From the NCBI RefSeq assembly GCF_008692845.1, contig NZ_VXJW01000004.1, positions 248,001 to 312,000 on the forward strand: a stretch of DNA of 64,000 bases. The letters run 5' to 3'. A program made the translations under genes and the position numbers. Position 1 is the stretch's first letter. Each line of letters opens with the position of its first letter. The stretch comes from Salmonella enterica subsp. arizonae (GTDB lineage Bacteria; Pseudomonadota; Gammaproteobacteria; Enterobacterales; Enterobacteriaceae). The notes beneath the pieces were generated by a model, which saw only the letters and a program-made list of their open reading frames with translations, did no database searches and was not told the origin of the DNA. Of this stretch, positions 1 to 10,257 are shown piece after piece.

Positions 1-91
1 CGATGGCGCTCACCTGCGGCGTGTTGATCAACATTCTCAGCAGATGTCCGCCTACCAGTCCGGTCGCGCCGGTAATCAGTACCTGACTCAT
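1..91 (-). CDS. yraR: YraR-like NAD(P)-binding protein, N-terminal fragment at window edge
   Basis: The reverse strand starts with ATG at 91 and reads [20 protein letters not shown] before leaving the window. This is the first beta-strand and GxxGxxG dinucleotide-binding loop of an atypical short-chain dehydrogenase / NmrA-like Rossmann fold. Only about 30 residues are visible, so the substrate cannot be judged. In E. coli yraR sits directly next to yhbO in the same divergent arrangement, which is the main reason for the name. Confidence 0.75.
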   Translation of the reverse strand, partial: MSQVLITGATGLVGGHLLRMLINTPQVSAI

Positions 92-218
92 CCTCGCTCC
101 TTTACAGATTTGTCCGCCTTGCACTCTCGGCCCTATCAACCAGGCTTAAACGATGAGGTAAGTATCCATCATTGTGGAAAATTTGCCTTATCCAAAGCCA
201 ACACAGTGGAGGAAACGC

Positions 219-737
219 ATGAGTAAGAAAATTGCCGTTTTGATTACCGATGAATTTGAAGATTCAGAATTTACCTCGCCCGCAGCAGAATTCCGTCAGG
301 CCGGGCATGAGGTCATTACCATCGAAAAAGAGGCGGGTAAAACGGTGAAAGGGAAAAAAGGCGAGGCCAGCGTCACCATTGATAAGGCGATCGATGACGT
401 TCGTCCCGACGATTTCGACGCCCTGCTATTACCGGGCGGCCATTCGCCGGACCATCTGCGCGGCGACAACCGCTTCGTGGATTTTACCCGCGATTTCGTT
501 AACAGCGGTAAACCAGTCTTTGCCATTTGCCACGGCCCACAGTTGTTGATCAGCGCCGATGTCATTCGTGGCCGCAAGCTTACGGCGGTGAAACCGATTA
601 TTATCGATGTGAAGAACGCGGGCGCGGAGTTTTACGATCAGGAAGTCGTCGTCGATAAAGATCAACTGGTGACCAGCCGCACGCCTGACGATCTGCCAGC
701 ATTTAACCGTGAGGCGCTACGCCTGCTGGGCGCTTGA
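219..737 (+). CDS. yhbO: YhbO, DJ-1/PfpI-family stress protein (protein/nucleic acid deglycase)
   Basis: This is a cytoplasmic class I glutamine amidotransferase-like protein of 172 residues, the same length as E. coli YhbO. The nucleophile elbow AICHGP places the catalytic Cys at about 104 and His at 105, with the conserved Glu near 15. The family protects cells against oxidative and carbonyl stress and has been proposed to remove glyoxal/methylglyoxal adducts; the exact activity is debated. The ATG at 219 follows a GGAGG-type ribosome site; an upstream in-frame ATG at 174 would add 15 unconserved residues. The 3' end overlaps the convergent yhbP by 21 bp. Confidence 0.93.
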   Translation: MSKKIAVLITDEFEDSEFTSPAAEFRQAGHEVITIEKEAGKTVKGKKGEASVTIDKAIDDVRPDDFDALLLPGGHSPDHLRGDNRFVDFTRDFVNSGKPVFAICHGPQLLISADVIRGRKLTAVKPIIIDVKNAGAEFYDQEVVVDKDQLVTSRTPDDLPAFNREALRLLGA

Positions 738-1160
738 GTCGCGTAACCAGCGCATTTTTTTACCAAATCCCAGCGTGTTGTCGGTGAATTTAATTTCATC
801 CAGCCGGATTTCCCATACCGGCGCGGGCAGCACTCTGGCGACCGGGAAGCGACGAAGGTAAGCTTTACGCGCTACGTCGCTCTCCTGCCCCTCCAGACGG
901 CGAATTTCCCCTTTAAACTGGACACCGCGAATGTGCGCCACCGTTTTCGGCTGGCCATTGACCGTTCCCGCCACTGGCGCGTGCGCGCCGGACATTTGCG
1001 CATGGCGGGTTTTATCATCCGTTAACAGATAAAACGCGACATGTTGCGCATCGAACAAATAAAACGCGTTGGCGCACCACAGTTCTCCCTCGCGGCATAC
1101 GCACCAGGTCACCACATGTTGTTTCGCCAGCCAACGGCTTATAGCGGTAAGTGTGTCCAT
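717..1160 (-). CDS. yhbP: YhbP, UPF0306 FMN-binding split-barrel protein
   Basis: The product has 147 residues, the usual length of YhbP. It resembles the pyridoxamine 5'-phosphate oxidase-like split barrel: an N-terminal helix, then a beta-rich core containing [10 protein letters not shown] and a [18 protein letters not shown] segment. Such proteins bind flavin, but no reaction is established for this one. The gene is convergent with yhbO and divergent from yhbQ, so it is probably monocistronic. Confidence 0.88.
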   Translation of the reverse strand: MDTLTAISRWLAKQHVVTWCVCREGELWCANAFYLFDAQHVAFYLLTDDKTRHAQMSGAHAPVAGTVNGQPKTVAHIRGVQFKGEIRRLEGQESDVARKAYLRRFPVARVLPAPVWEIRLDEIKFTDNTLGFGKKMRWLRDSSAQQA

Positions 1161-1212
1161 CTTTATTCTCGCTTATACTGGGAACCTGAAAATTATCATG
1201 CTGATGGCGACA

Positions 1213-1515
1213 ATGACACCCTGGTATCTGTATCTGATTCGTACCGCAGACAACGCGCTTTACACCGGGATCACTACCGATGTAGCGCGTCGTTACAGAC
1301 AGCATCAAACGGGAAAAGGCGCAAAAGCGTTACGGGGGAAAGGCGAATTAACGCTGGCATTTGCGGCGCAGGTTGGCGATCGCTCACTGGCCCTGCGCAT
1401 AGAGTATCGCATCAAACAGCTCACAAAGCGCCAGAAGGAGCGCCTTGTGACGGAACAAGAGGCGTTTGAATCACTGTTGTCCAGCCTGCAAACGCCGGTA
1501 CTTAAAAACGATTGA
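1213..1515 (+). CDS. yhbQ: YhbQ, GIY-YIG superfamily nuclease-like protein (UPF0213)
   Basis: The product is 100 residues from the ATG at 1213 ([20 protein letters not shown]). The family motif appears as LYLIR followed by LYTGIT, then the conserved Arg in [10 protein letters not shown]. coli YhbQ is a single-domain GIY-YIG protein of this size, reported to act on DNA in vitro. In-frame ATGs at 1198 and 1204 could add five or three residues; I chose the start matching E. coli. The 3' end overlaps convergent yhbS by 14 bp. Confidence 0.88.
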   Translation: MTPWYLYLIRTADNALYTGITTDVARRYRQHQTGKGAKALRGKGELTLAFAAQVGDRSLALRIEYRIKQLTKRQKERLVTEQEAFESLLSSLQTPVLKND

Positions 1516-2005
1516 AGTGGTCGTGATACTCCACCAGACCCGTCACGCCCTCCAGCGCATCCTCAGCCAAACGGTGTATCTGGAAAGCGCTTTCCGTACC
1601 GGGCCAACGGCAGTGAAGATCGTAATGGGCGGCCAGTTCAAAACCGAAGCGGCTATATAACGCCGGATCGCCCAACGTCACGACCGCCGCATAGCCGAAC
1701 TCATTGAGCGAATCCAGCCCTTCATACACTAACTGGCGCGCCAGCCCTTGCCCGCGATACTGTTCATCGACCGCCAGCGGCGCCATGCCGACCCATTGTA
1801 AATCTTCGCCCTGCACATCAACCGGACTAAAGGCCACATAGCCCACCACCTGACCTTCATCATCCGTGGCTACCAGACCGAGCGTCAGAAAGCCATCTTC
1901 ACGCAAATCGTGAACCAGCCTCGCTTCCGCATCGCTTTCGAATGAACGGCGCAACAGCGCATCAATACCAGGCGCGTCAATGGGGATTTCTACTCGAATT
2001 AGCAT
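1502..2005 (-). CDS. yhbS: YhbS, GNAT-family N-acetyltransferase
   Basis: The product is 167 residues and carries a complete GNAT fold. Motif A is visible as [15 protein letters not shown], giving the acetyl-CoA pyrophosphate loop RGQGLA. A beta-bulge region ([14 protein letters not shown]) precedes it and SRFGFE follows. The substrate is unknown; E. coli YhbS is linked to protein acetylation. Its start codon lies inside the last codons of ubiT (7-bp overlap), which suggests translational coupling in a ubiT-yhbS unit. Confidence 0.88.
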   Translation of the reverse strand: MLIRVEIPIDAPGIDALLRRSFESDAEARLVHDLREDGFLTLGLVATDDEGQVVGYVAFSPVDVQGEDLQWVGMAPLAVDEQYRGQGLARQLVYEGLDSLNEFGYAAVVTLGDPALYSRFGFELAAHYDLHCRWPGTESAFQIHRLAEDALEGVTGLVEYHDHFNRF

Positions 2006-2523
2006 GGTTCACCTACCGAGGTCTGTTTGGTTTGCGGCGAGTTTTTCATGCCCGCCTCAACAAAATCCGCCAGTTGCAGCAGCATAACGCGTAACGCTTT
2101 CGGCATTTGCTCCAGTTCGATGGCGTCCATCAGATTCTTCACATACAACCCTAACTCAGTATCGCCTTCAATGACCAGTCGACGCTGGAAAAAAAGCGTA
2201 TCCGGATCCTGTTTACGGGCGGCTATCATGAGCAGATCGCTGGCGTCGGCGCTAAAGCTGACGTCGGCATCCGCCTGCTGGCTAACAATCAGTTTTTCAT
2301 TTTCAACCGTGGTATACCATTTCAGGCCAATGTCACGAACATGAATGCTTAACCAACAACCTTCGAGGAATTCCAGCTCTCCATCGGCCAGCGCCTGACG
2401 AAACTGCCAGCTCAGAACCTGTTCCAGTACCTGGCGCTTTAGCGCAAAGGGCGTCAGTTTAACCGGTACACTCATCAGAGACGGGCCAGCATGGACTAAG
2501 CGTGAACGCAGTTTATCTAACAC
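1999..2523 (-). CDS. ubiT: UbiT, SCP2-domain accessory factor for O2-independent ubiquinone biosynthesis
   Basis: The product has 174 residues with a sterol-carrier-protein-2-like lipid-binding fold (core ADVSFSADASDLLMIAARKQDPDTLFF). In E. coli UbiT (YhbT) binds polyprenyl quinone intermediates and works with UbiU and UbiV in the anaerobic pathway. I place the start at GTG 2523 (reads as MLDKLRSR), preceded by GGGAG at good spacing; a TTG at 2544 would add seven residues. It is divergent from ubiU across a shared 216-bp promoter region. Confidence 0.9.
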   Translation of the reverse strand: MLDKLRSRLVHAGPSLMSVPVKLTPFALKRQVLEQVLSWQFRQALADGELEFLEGCWLSIHVRDIGLKWYTTVENEKLIVSQQADADVSFSADASDLLMIAARKQDPDTLFFQRRLVIEGDTELGLYVKNLMDAIELEQMPKALRVMLLQLADFVEAGMKNSPQTKQTSVGEPC

Positions 2524-2739
2524 GAGCTTTACTCCCTGTTTCAATAGTCCTGTTATTTTGCCATATCCAATAAATCACATGGCGGCGTAAATCAACAATT
2601 GGATCTGATTTTCTACCCCATTATTGGTGTTACCAATACGCCTTTAACTGCCTTAAATCAAAAATTGTCGCAGCAAGGTTAACTAAAATCCTTGTTCGTT
2701 AACAATTTTGCGTCTCAGACGTAACCCTCAGGATAAATT

Positions 2740-3735
2740 ATGGAGCTGCTCTGCCCTGCCGGAAATCTCCCGGCGCTGAAGGCGGCCATCGAGAACGGCG
2801 CTGACGCCGTTTATATCGGGTTAAAAGACGATACTAATGCCCGTCACTTTGCCGGCCTTAACTTCACCGAAAAAAAATTGCAGGAAGCGGTGAGCTTTGT
2901 TCATCAGCATCGCCGCAAATTACATATCGCAATTAATACATTTGCGCATCCGGACGGCTATGCCCGCTGGCAACGCGCCGTAGATATGGCGGCGCAGCTT
3001 GGCGCCGACGCATTGATTCTCGCCGACATCGCCATGCTGGAGTATGCCGCAGTTCGTTATCCGCATATTGAGCGTCATGTTTCCGTTCAGGCCTCGGCAA
3101 CCAACGAAGAGGCTATTCGTTTTTATCACCGCAATTTTGATGTCCACCGCGTGGTGTTGCCGCGTGTGCTATCGATCCACCAAGTGAAACAACTGGCCCG
3201 CGTCACGCCCGTACCGCTGGAGGTATTCGCGTTCGGTAGCCTGTGCATAATGGCGGAAGGCCGCTGTTATCTTTCTTCTTACCTGACCGGCGAATCGCCC
3301 AATACCGTTGGCGCCTGCTCTCCTGCTCGCTTTGTTCGCTGGAAACAAACGCCGCAGGGGCTGGAATCGCGCCTGAACGATGTCCTGATTGACCGTTACC
3401 AGGACGGCGAAAACGCAGGCTACCCAACGCTGTGTAAAGGCCGCTATCTGGTTGACGGCGAGCGCTATCATGCTCTGGAGGAGCCGACCAGTCTGAACAC
3501 GCTGGAACTGTTGCCGGAGTTGATGGCGGCGAACATCGCCTCGGTTAAGATCGAAGGCCGCCAGCGCAGCCCGGCCTACGTCAGCCAGGTGGCGAAAGTG
3601 TGGCGCCAGGCGATCGATCGCTGCAAAGCTGCCCCGCAGAACTTCATTGCACAACGCGACTGGATGGAGACGCTCGGCGCGATGTCCGAAGGCACCCAGA
3701 CCACGCTAGGCGCGTATCACCGTAAATGGCAGTGA
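2740..3735 (+). CDS. ubiU: UbiU, U32-family subunit of the O2-independent ubiquinone hydroxylase
   Basis: This peptidase-U32-like protein of 331 residues is formerly YhbU. The four cysteines that bind the 4Fe-4S cluster in E. coli UbiU are all present: Cys169, Cys176, Cys193 and Cys232. With UbiV it hydroxylates the quinone ring without oxygen, using prephenate as hydroxyl donor. The ATG at 2740 follows a CAGGAT ribosome site. The stop is 8 bp before the ubiV start, so the two form an operon and very likely a heterodimer. Confidence 0.95.
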   Translation: MELLCPAGNLPALKAAIENGADAVYIGLKDDTNARHFAGLNFTEKKLQEAVSFVHQHRRKLHIAINTFAHPDGYARWQRAVDMAAQLGADALILADIAMLEYAAVRYPHIERHVSVQASATNEEAIRFYHRNFDVHRVVLPRVLSIHQVKQLARVTPVPLEVFAFGSLCIMAEGRCYLSSYLTGESPNTVGACSPARFVRWKQTPQGLESRLNDVLIDRYQDGENAGYPTLCKGRYLVDGERYHALEEPTSLNTLELLPELMAANIASVKIEGRQRSPAYVSQVAKVWRQAIDRCKAAPQNFIAQRDWMETLGAMSEGTQTTLGAYHRKWQ

Positions 3736-3743
3736 GAGGAACT

Positions 3744-4622
3744 ATGAAATATTCCTTAGGACCAGTGCCTTATTACTGGCCGAAAGAGACGCTGGAAAAT
3801 TTTTATCAGCAGGCCATGGAAAGCAGCGCTGACCTCATTTATCTGGGCGAAGCGGTGTGCAGCAAGCGCCGCGCTACCAAAATCGGCGACTGGCTGGAGA
3901 TGGCGAAATCCCTCGCTGGCAGCGGTAAACAGGTGGTCCTCTCCACGCTGGCGCTGGTGCAGGCCTCTTCAGAACTGGGCGAACTGAAGCGCTATGTGGA
4001 CAACGGCGACTTTCTATTGGAAGCCAGCGATCTCGGCGTAGTGAATCTGTGTGCCGAACGCAAACTGCCGTTTGTCGCTGGCCATGCGCTGAACTGTTAC
4101 AACGCGGTCACGCTGCGCCTGTTGCTGAAAGAAGGCATGGTGCGCTGGTGTATGCCGGTTGAGCTTTCCCGCGACTGGCTGGTGAATTTGCTCAATCAGT
4201 GCGATGAGCTGGGCATCCGCAATCAGTTTGAAGTGGAAGTGTTGAGTTATGGGCATCTGCCGCTGGCTTATTCCGCTCGCTGTTTTACCGCCCGTTCGGA
4301 AGACCGTCCGAAAGATGAATGCGAAACCTGCTGTATTCAGTACCCGAACGGGCGTAACGTACTCTCGCAGGAGAACCAGCAGGTCTTTGTGCTTAACGGT
4401 ATTCAGACCATGAGCGGTTATGTCTACAACCTCGGCAACGAACTGGCGTCAATGCGGGGGCTGGTGGATATTGTCCGGCTGTCGCCGCTGGGTACGGAGA
4501 CCTTTGCCATGCTTGACGCCTTTCGCGCTAACGAAAACGGTGGCGCACCATTACCGCTTACCGCGCATAGCGACTGTAACGGCTACTGGAAACGCCTGGC
4601 TGGCCTGGAGCTACAGGCGTAA
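3744..4622 (+). CDS. ubiV: UbiV, U32-family partner of UbiU
   Basis: The product has 292 residues and opens MKYSLGPVPYYWPKETL. The cluster cysteines known for UbiV are present at 39, 180, 193 and 197 (the last two within DECETCC). It forms the heterodimeric anaerobic ubiquinone hydroxylase with UbiU. The ATG at 3744 has GAGAGG upstream; an in-frame start at 3726 lies inside ubiU and adds six unconserved residues. A single REP unit follows the stop. Confidence 0.95.
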   Translation: MKYSLGPVPYYWPKETLENFYQQAMESSADLIYLGEAVCSKRRATKIGDWLEMAKSLAGSGKQVVLSTLALVQASSELGELKRYVDNGDFLLEASDLGVVNLCAERKLPFVAGHALNCYNAVTLRLLLKEGMVRWCMPVELSRDWLVNLLNQCDELGIRNQFEVEVLSYGHLPLAYSARCFTARSEDRPKDECETCCIQYPNGRNVLSQENQQVFVLNGIQTMSGYVYNLGNELASMRGLVDIVRLSPLGTETFAMLDAFRANENGGAPLPLTAHSDCNGYWKRLAGLELQA

Positions 4623-4626
4623 AATT

Positions 4627-4652
4627 GCCGGATGGCGGCGTGGACGCCTTAT
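4627..4652. repeat. REP unit downstream of ubiV
   Basis: A 26-bp imperfect palindrome begins GCCGGATGGCGGCG and ends CGCCTTAT. This is the standard repetitive extragenic palindromic core, located just after the ubiV stop. Confidence 0.8.
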
Positions 4653-4729
4653 AAAGCTCACTTTGTTAACAACATTCGCTAATCTTTAATGCAGTATGAC
4701 AAAATTAACGGATAACAAAGTGAGCGGCT

Positions 4730-5737
4730 ATGACTACCAACTCTGTCCCATTCTCGGTACTCGACCTGGCGCCAATCCCGGAAGGTGCCTGCGCCAAAGA
4801 GGCCTTTTCGCATTCGCTGGATCTTGCTCGCCTTGCAGAAAAGCGTGGCTATCACCGCTACTGGCTGGCGGAACATCACAACATGACCGGTATCGCCAGC
4901 GCGGCAACCTCGGTGCTGATTGGCTATCTGGCGGCGAATACCACCACGCTGCATTTAGGCTCCGGCGGCGTCATGCTACCGAACCATTCACCGCTGGTGA
5001 TTGCCGAGCAGTTCGGTACGCTGAATACACTTTACCCCGGACGAATTGATTTGGGTTTAGGACGCGCGCCGGGCAGCGATCAGCCGACGATGCGCGCGCT
5101 GCGCCGCCATATGAGGGGTGATATCGATAACTTTCCACGCGATGTCGCAGAGTTGGTGGACTGGTTTGATGCCCGCGATCCTAACCCTCACGTGCGCCCG
5201 GTTCCCGGCTATGGTGAGCAGATCCCGGTATGGCTGCTTGGCTCCAGCCTGTATAGCGCGCAGTTGGCGGCGCAACTCGGTCTGCCGTTCGCTTTTGCTT
5301 CACATTTCGCGCCGGATATGCTGTTCCAGGCGCTGCATCTGTATCGCGCTAACTTTACTCCTTCGGCGCGTCTGGAGAAACCTTACGCGATGGTGTGCAT
5401 TAACATTATTGCCGCCGACAGCAATCGCGACGCGGAGTTCCTGTTTACCTCCATGCAGCAGGCATTCGTGAAGCTACGCCGTGGGGAAACGGGCCAATTA
5501 CCGCCGCCGATTGAGAACATGGATGCCTTCTGGTCATCGTCCGAGCAGTATGGCGTGCAACAGGCGTTGAGCATGTCGCTGGTCGGTGATAAAGCGAAGG
5601 TCCGCCACGGGCTGGAATCTATCCTGCGGGAAACCCAGGCGGATGAGATTATGGTTAACGGGCAGATTTTCGATCATCAGGCACGGCTACATTCGTTTGA
5701 CCTGGCGATGCAGGTCAAAGAGGCGTTGGCGGGGTAG
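4730..5737 (+). CDS. yhbW: YhbW, luciferase-like flavin monooxygenase family protein
   Basis: The product has 335 residues and is a bacterial-luciferase-like TIM barrel of the group that often carries the phrase [12 protein letters not shown] at the N-terminus. Conserved segments include YWLAEHHN (the family His pair), [13 protein letters not shown], and [22 protein letters not shown]. It should use reduced FMN from a separate reductase; the substrate is unknown. It stands alone on the plus strand, between a REP unit and a BIME. Confidence 0.9.
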   Translation: MTTNSVPFSVLDLAPIPEGACAKEAFSHSLDLARLAEKRGYHRYWLAEHHNMTGIASAATSVLIGYLAANTTTLHLGSGGVMLPNHSPLVIAEQFGTLNTLYPGRIDLGLGRAPGSDQPTMRALRRHMRGDIDNFPRDVAELVDWFDARDPNPHVRPVPGYGEQIPVWLLGSSLYSAQLAAQLGLPFAFASHFAPDMLFQALHLYRANFTPSARLEKPYAMVCINIIAADSNRDAEFLFTSMQQAFVKLRRGETGQLPPPIENMDAFWSSSEQYGVQQALSMSLVGDKAKVRHGLESILRETQADEIMVNGQIFDHQARLHSFDLAMQVKEALAG

Positions 5738-5743
5738 TTTTTA

Positions 5744-5816
5744 TGCCCGGTGGCGCTACGCTTACCGGGCCTACGGGATCGCGTAGACCGGATAAGACGC
5801 AGTCGCCATCCGGCAT
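5744..5816. repeat. BIME (two REP units) between yhbW and mtr
   Basis: Two inverted REP cores, TGCCCGGTGGCGCTACGC and the opposite-facing CGCCATCCGGCA, are separated by a short linker. They lie in the convergent gap between yhbW and mtr and could stabilise both 3' ends. Confidence 0.85.
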
Positions 5817-5823
5817 AAAAATA

Positions 5824-7068
5824 TTACTGGTACACCGGCAACAGATTAAAACTCGACAAGATGTGTACCAGTGCGTTGCCAACGCCAAACAGCAGAATCA
5901 GCATAATCATCGGCGTGCCGCCCCAGACGCGAAATTTCGGGCTGCCAAAGCGTTGGCGGGATTTACGCGCCAATAACGCCGGAACAATTGCCGCCCAGAT
6001 CGTCGCTGCCAGCCCTGCATAACCAATGGCGTACAGGAAGCCGTTCGGGTACAGCAGGCCACCAATTATCGGCGGCAGGAAGGTGAGCAGCGCCGTTTTA
6101 AAGCGCCCCATAGCCGAGTCATCAAAGCCAAACAGATCCGCCAGATAGTCGAACAGACCTAACGTCACGCCGAGGAATGAGCTCGCTACCGCAAAGTTGG
6201 AGAACACCACCAGCAGCAGATCCAGACTGCGGCTGTTCAGCACGCCGCTCAGCGCCTGTACCAGCACATCAATATTGCCGCCTTTCTGCGCAATGCCGAT
6301 AAATTCCGGACGCGGGATATTGCCCATCGTCCCCAGCAGCCAGACGGAATAGAGCGCCAGCGCCAGTAACGTCCCGTAAATCAGGCATTTGACGATGGTA
6401 CGCGGATCCTTGCCGTAATACTTCATCAGGCTCGGCACGTTGCCATGATAGCCGAATGATGCCAGACAAAACGGCAGCGTCATCAGCAGGTACGGCGTAT
6501 ATGACGCGTTGCCGTCGGCCACGTTAAACAGCGTGGTCGACGTGACGTGTCCCAGCAGGCTGCCAAAGGTCAGGAAGAAAGTAATCACTTTCGCGCCCAG
6601 CACAATCGCCGTCATCCGACTCACCGCCTTCGTACTCAGCCACACCACAAACGCCACCAACAGCGCAAAGGCAAAACCTGCCGCCCTCGCAGGCACATTC
6701 AGCGACATTTCCGCAAAGGTATGATGCAGAATCGAACCGCTCGCCGAGATATAGGCATACGTCAGGATATAGAGCACAAAGGCAATAGAGATACCGTTGA
6801 CCACGTTCCAGCCTTTCCCCAACAGGTCTTTGGTGATGGTGTCAAAGCTCGAACCAATGCGGTAGTTAAGATTCGCTTCGAGGATCATCAGCCCGGAGTG
6901 CAGCATACAAAACCAGGTAAAGACCAATGCCGCTATCGACCAGAAGAACCACGCACCGGACATGACCACAGGCAGGGAGAACATTCCAGCGCCAATGATT
7001 GTGCCGCCGATAATCACCACGCCGCCAAGCAGCGAAGGTGACGTTTGGGTGGTGGTAAGTGTGGACAT
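5824..7068 (-). CDS. mtr: Mtr, high-affinity tryptophan-specific permease
   Basis: The product has 414 residues and is an inner-membrane amino acid/H+ symporter of the aromatic amino acid permease (HAAAP) family with about 11 membrane helices. The N-terminal signature [19 protein letters not shown] is the unwound first helix that binds the substrate. It takes up tryptophan. I start at ATG 7068 ([11 protein letters not shown]), after GGGAG; an upstream in-frame extension of 14 residues lacks conservation. A TrpR-type operator and a candidate TyrR box lie upstream. Confidence 0.95.
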   Translation of the reverse strand: MSTLTTTQTSPSLLGGVVIIGGTIIGAGMFSLPVVMSGAWFFWSIAALVFTWFCMLHSGLMILEANLNYRIGSSFDTITKDLLGKGWNVVNGISIAFVLYILTYAYISASGSILHHTFAEMSLNVPARAAGFAFALLVAFVVWLSTKAVSRMTAIVLGAKVITFFLTFGSLLGHVTSTTLFNVADGNASYTPYLLMTLPFCLASFGYHGNVPSLMKYYGKDPRTIVKCLIYGTLLALALYSVWLLGTMGNIPRPEFIGIAQKGGNIDVLVQALSGVLNSRSLDLLLVVFSNFAVASSFLGVTLGLFDYLADLFGFDDSAMGRFKTALLTFLPPIIGGLLYPNGFLYAIGYAGLAATIWAAIVPALLARKSRQRFGSPKFRVWGGTPMIMLILLFGVGNALVHILSSFNLLPVYQ

Positions 7069-7120
7069 ACAGCCATTTCTCCCGTCATTTATAGTGTGAC
7101 CATCCATCAATACGCCACAC

Positions 7121-7140
7121 TGTACCAGTACACGAGTACA
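7121..7140 (-). promoter_or_regulatory. TrpR operator of mtr
   Basis: On the minus strand the sequence reads TGTACTCGTGTACTGGTACA. This matches the known mtr operator and the CTAGT-type trp box symmetry. It lies about 55-70 bp before the mtr start, where TrpR represses in E. coli. Confidence 0.72.
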
Positions 7141-7150
7141 AAAGAAATAA

Positions 7151-7180
7151 AAAAAGCCCCGATGATTACGATCGGGGCTG
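7151..7180 (-). terminator. Intrinsic terminator of deaD
   Basis: On the minus strand AGCCCCGAT pairs with ATCGGGGCT across a seven-base loop, followed by seven T residues. It sits 42 bp after the deaD stop and separates deaD from mtr. Confidence 0.92.
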
Positions 7181-7197
7181 TATATTTTACTTTACGC
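7180..7197 (-). promoter_or_regulatory. Candidate TyrR box upstream of mtr
   Basis: The minus strand reads CGTAAA-N6-TATACA, ten of twelve matches to the TyrR consensus TGTAAA-N6-TTTACA. mtr is TyrR-activated in E. coli. The box abuts the deaD terminator, so the assignment is an inference. Confidence 0.4.
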
Positions 7198-7221
7198 TGC
7201 GAAAGCGCAGGTTAGCGTGAG

Positions 7222-9120
7222 TTACGCATCACCGCCGAAACGACGACGACCGGTAGAGTCATCGCGACGCGGACCACGGCTTTCACGACGTTCGCCGCTG
7301 AAACGACGTTCGCCACTGAAACGACGACCATCACCACGGCCACCTTCACGACGTTCACCGCTAAAATTACGACCGCCTTCACGACGCTCGCCGCCAAAGC
7401 TACGACCACCGCCACGACGTTCACCACCAGTGTGCGGCTGCGCATCGCCCAGCAACTGCATGTTCATCGGTTTGTTCAGGATGCGGGTGCGGGTAAAGTG
7501 CTGCAGCACTTCGCCCGGCATACCTTTCGGCAGCTCAATGGTGGAGTGAGACGCGAACAGCTTAATGTTACCAATGTAACGGCTGCTGATGTCGCCTTCG
7601 TTAGCGATCGCGCCAACGATATGACGAACTTCCACGCCGTCATCACGGCCCACTTCAATGCGGTACAACTGCATATCGCCAACGTCACGACGTTCACGAC
7701 GCGGACGATCTTCACGATCGCCACGCGGACCACGATCGCGTGGACCACGGTCATCACGGTCGCGGAATTCACGCTTAGGACGCATCGGCGCATCCGGAGG
7801 CAGAATCAGCGGACGCTCGCCCTGCGCCATTTTCAGCAGCGCGGCGGCCAGCGTTTCGAGATCCAGCTCTTCGCCTTCAGCAGACGGCTTGATTTTCGCC
7901 AGCAGCGCACGGTACTGATCCAGATCGCTGCTTTCCAACTGTTGCTGAACTTTCGCAGCGAATTTTTCCAGACGGCGTTTGCCCAGCAGTTCTGCATTCG
8001 GCAGTTCGACTTCCGGAATGGTCAGCTTCATAGTGCGTTCAATGTTACGCAGCAGGCGACGCTCGCGGTTTTCAACGAACAGTAGCGCGCGTCCCGCACG
8101 ACCCGCACGACCGGTACGACCGATACGGTGAACGTAAGACTCGGAATCCATCGGGATATCATAGTTCACCACTAGGCTAATGCGCTCAACATCCAGGCCA
8201 CGGGCCGCAACGTCGGTGGCGATCAGGATATCCAGACGACCGTCTTTCAGGCGTTCCAGAGTCTGCTCACGCAGCGCCTGGTTCATATCGCCATTCAACG
8301 CGGCGCTGTTGTAGCCGCTACGCTCCAGCGCTTCCGCGACTTCCAGGGTCGCGTTTTTGGTACGCACGAAGATAATCGCCGCATCAAAGTCTTCCGCTTC
8401 CAGGAAACGCACCAGCGCTTCGTTTTTACGCATCCCCCACACCGTCCAGTAGCTCTGGCTGATATCAGGACGGGTAGTCACGCTGGACTGAATGCGCACT
8501 TCCTGCGGCTCTTTCATAAAGCGGCGGGTAATGCGACGAATCGCTTCCGGCATGGTGGCGGAGAACAGCGCGGTCTGATGACCTTCCGGAATCTGCGCCA
8601 TAATAGTTTCAACGTCTTCGATGAAGCCCATACGCAACATTTCATCGGCTTCATCCAGCACCAGACCGCTCAGTTTAGAGAGATCCAGCGTACCGCGTTT
8701 CAGGTGGTCCAGCAGACGTCCTGGCGTACCAACGACGATCTGCGGTCCCTGACGCAGGGCACGTAACTGCACGTCATAACGCTGACCGCCGTACAGGGCA
8801 ACCACGTTTACGCCGCGCATGTGTTTAGAGAAATCCGTCATGGCTTCGGCAACCTGTACTGCCAGTTCTCGGGTTGGCGCCAGCACCAGAATCTGAGGCG
8901 CCTTCAGCTCAGGATCAAGATTGTTGAGCAGCGGTAAAGAGAACGCTGCAGTTTTGCCGCTACCGGTCTGGGCCATGCCCAGCACGTCGCGACCGCCCAG
9001 CAGGTGCGGAATGCACTCTGCCTGGATTGGAGATGGTTTTTCGTAACCCAGATCGTTAAGGGCTTCAAGGATAGGAGCCTTCAGCCCCAGATCTGCAAAA
9101 GTGGTTTCGAATTCAGCCAT
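7222..9120 (-). CDS. deaD: DeaD (CsdA), cold-shock DEAD-box RNA helicase
   Basis: This ATP-dependent RNA helicase of 632 residues acts in ribosome assembly and mRNA decay at low temperature. Visible motifs are Walker A AQTGSGKT (50-57), PTREL, GTPGR, DEAD (156-159), SAT, and [14 protein letters not shown], followed by a DbpA-type RNA-binding domain. The C-terminal tail is built of repeated GERR, GGGR and FSGERR units, rich in Gly and Arg. The start ATG 9120 overlaps the end of yrbN; a longer 654-residue frame would run through yrbN and is not supported. Confidence 0.96.
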
Positions 9121-9193
9121 GTAGTACGTGTGCCTCAAAATTAATGGCGGCCAGTCTACATAACTCATCATGAAATTGATCTGCAATTTTCAT
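9113..9193 (-). CDS. yrbN: YrbN, 26-residue small protein upstream of and overlapping deaD
   Basis: The minus strand holds an ATG at 9193 and a 26-residue frame starting [13 protein letters not shown] and ending with TGA at 9113-9115. Its stop overlaps the first codons of deaD (ATGGCTGA, 8-bp overlap). E. coli has a confirmed 26-residue YrbN at the same place. Function is unknown; the overlap suggests translational coupling that could tune deaD expression. Confidence 0.85.
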
Positions 9194-9298
9194 TGAAAAG
9201 TGTGAACCGGCTCAAAGTAGGTGTATTAACGAACAACAACACCCTCACCCGCGAAGGTGATGGCAATCAAAAAGATTACGGGCTGATATGTTCGTCAG

Positions 9299-10183
9299 CT
9301 ATTGCTGGTCCGATTCTGCCAGGTCATCTTGTTCCTGGCCCAGGAGCGATAATTCCAACAATGCGTATCGGTGTTCAACAAAGTTATGAACGTTGTTGGC
9401 CACCGCCAGTTTGAACAGAGCCGTAGCGCTGTCCAAATCCCCCAGACTTAGGTAATACTTACCTAAATAGAAGTTGGTTTCACTGAGATGCTCAGCGAGC
9501 GAGGTGTTATCCGTTGCGTCCGCCTTGAGCCTATCCATCAGCGTTGCTTCGCTAATATCGCCCAGGAAGAACTCGACAATGTTCCATCCCCATTGCTCTT
9601 TATCCGCTTTCTCGAAACGTTGCTTCAACGCTTCTTTCGCCTGCTTCTCATTAAGCTTCTGCTCAGCGAGATAAAGCCACAGACTACGGAAAGGATCATT
9701 GGGATCGTCTTGATAAAACGCCAGCAGATCATCTTGCGCTAACTTATCACGGCCGCCGTAATACAATGCGATACCGCGGTTTAAGTGCGCGTAGTTGTAA
9801 GTTGGATCAAGCTCTAGTACAGAATCAAACGCTTCATAGGCAGCATCAAAATTGCCTGCCTGCGTTAAATAAATGCCTAAGTAATTGAATACTTCGGGCA
9901 TATCCGGCCTGATTGCCAGCGCTTGTGAAAAATCATTTCGCGCTAATGCCCTCAAACCAAGACTATCATACAACACTCCGCGCTCATATAAAAGCTGTGC
10001 GCGTTCGTCATCGGTCAAAGCCCGACTGGCAAGAATCTGTTCCATACGCGCCAGAATCACTTCCTGCTGTAAAGTCGGTTGCAATGGTACTGCGAGGACT
10101 TCACTTTTACGCCAGGCGGAATTACTGCATCCTGCCAGCGTGAGTGCTGTCGCCACGAAACACCAGCGCAGAAAAGGCTTCAT
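9299..10183 (-). CDS. nlpI: NlpI, outer-membrane TPR lipoprotein
   Basis: The product has 294 residues. A signal peptide ends in the lipobox LAGC with lipidated Cys19. TPR repeats follow, e.g. [24 protein letters not shown], then units starting near [14 protein letters not shown]. NlpI is an adaptor that presents the endopeptidase MepS to the protease Prc and scaffolds cell-wall hydrolases. I start at ATG 10183 ([10 protein letters not shown]); the 19-residue extension upstream would spoil the signal peptide. It follows pnp on the same strand. Confidence 0.95.
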   Translation of the reverse strand: MKPFLRWCFVATALTLAGCSNSAWRKSEVLAVPLQPTLQQEVILARMEQILASRALTDDERAQLLYERGVLYDSLGLRALARNDFSQALAIRPDMPEVFNYLGIYLTQAGNFDAAYEAFDSVLELDPTYNYAHLNRGIALYYGGRDKLAQDDLLAFYQDDPNDPFRSLWLYLAEQKLNEKQAKEALKQRFEKADKEQWGWNIVEFFLGDISEATLMDRLKADATDNTSLAEHLSETNFYLGKYYLSLGDLDSATALFKLAVANNVHNFVEHRYALLELSLLGQEQDDLAESDQQ

Positions 10184-10257
10184 TTCCCACTCCCGAAGAC
10201 AACGATTGAATGAACGTCCTGTTCCCCGGTGGCTCAACAAGGCGTCCAGCCAGGTCT

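Noticed and set aside
2545-2739. FNR site between ubiT and ubiU
   Set aside because: Only half-sites (ATCAA, TTGGAT) are visible; no TTGAT-N4-ATCAA with acceptable match, though oxygen control is expected from E. coli.
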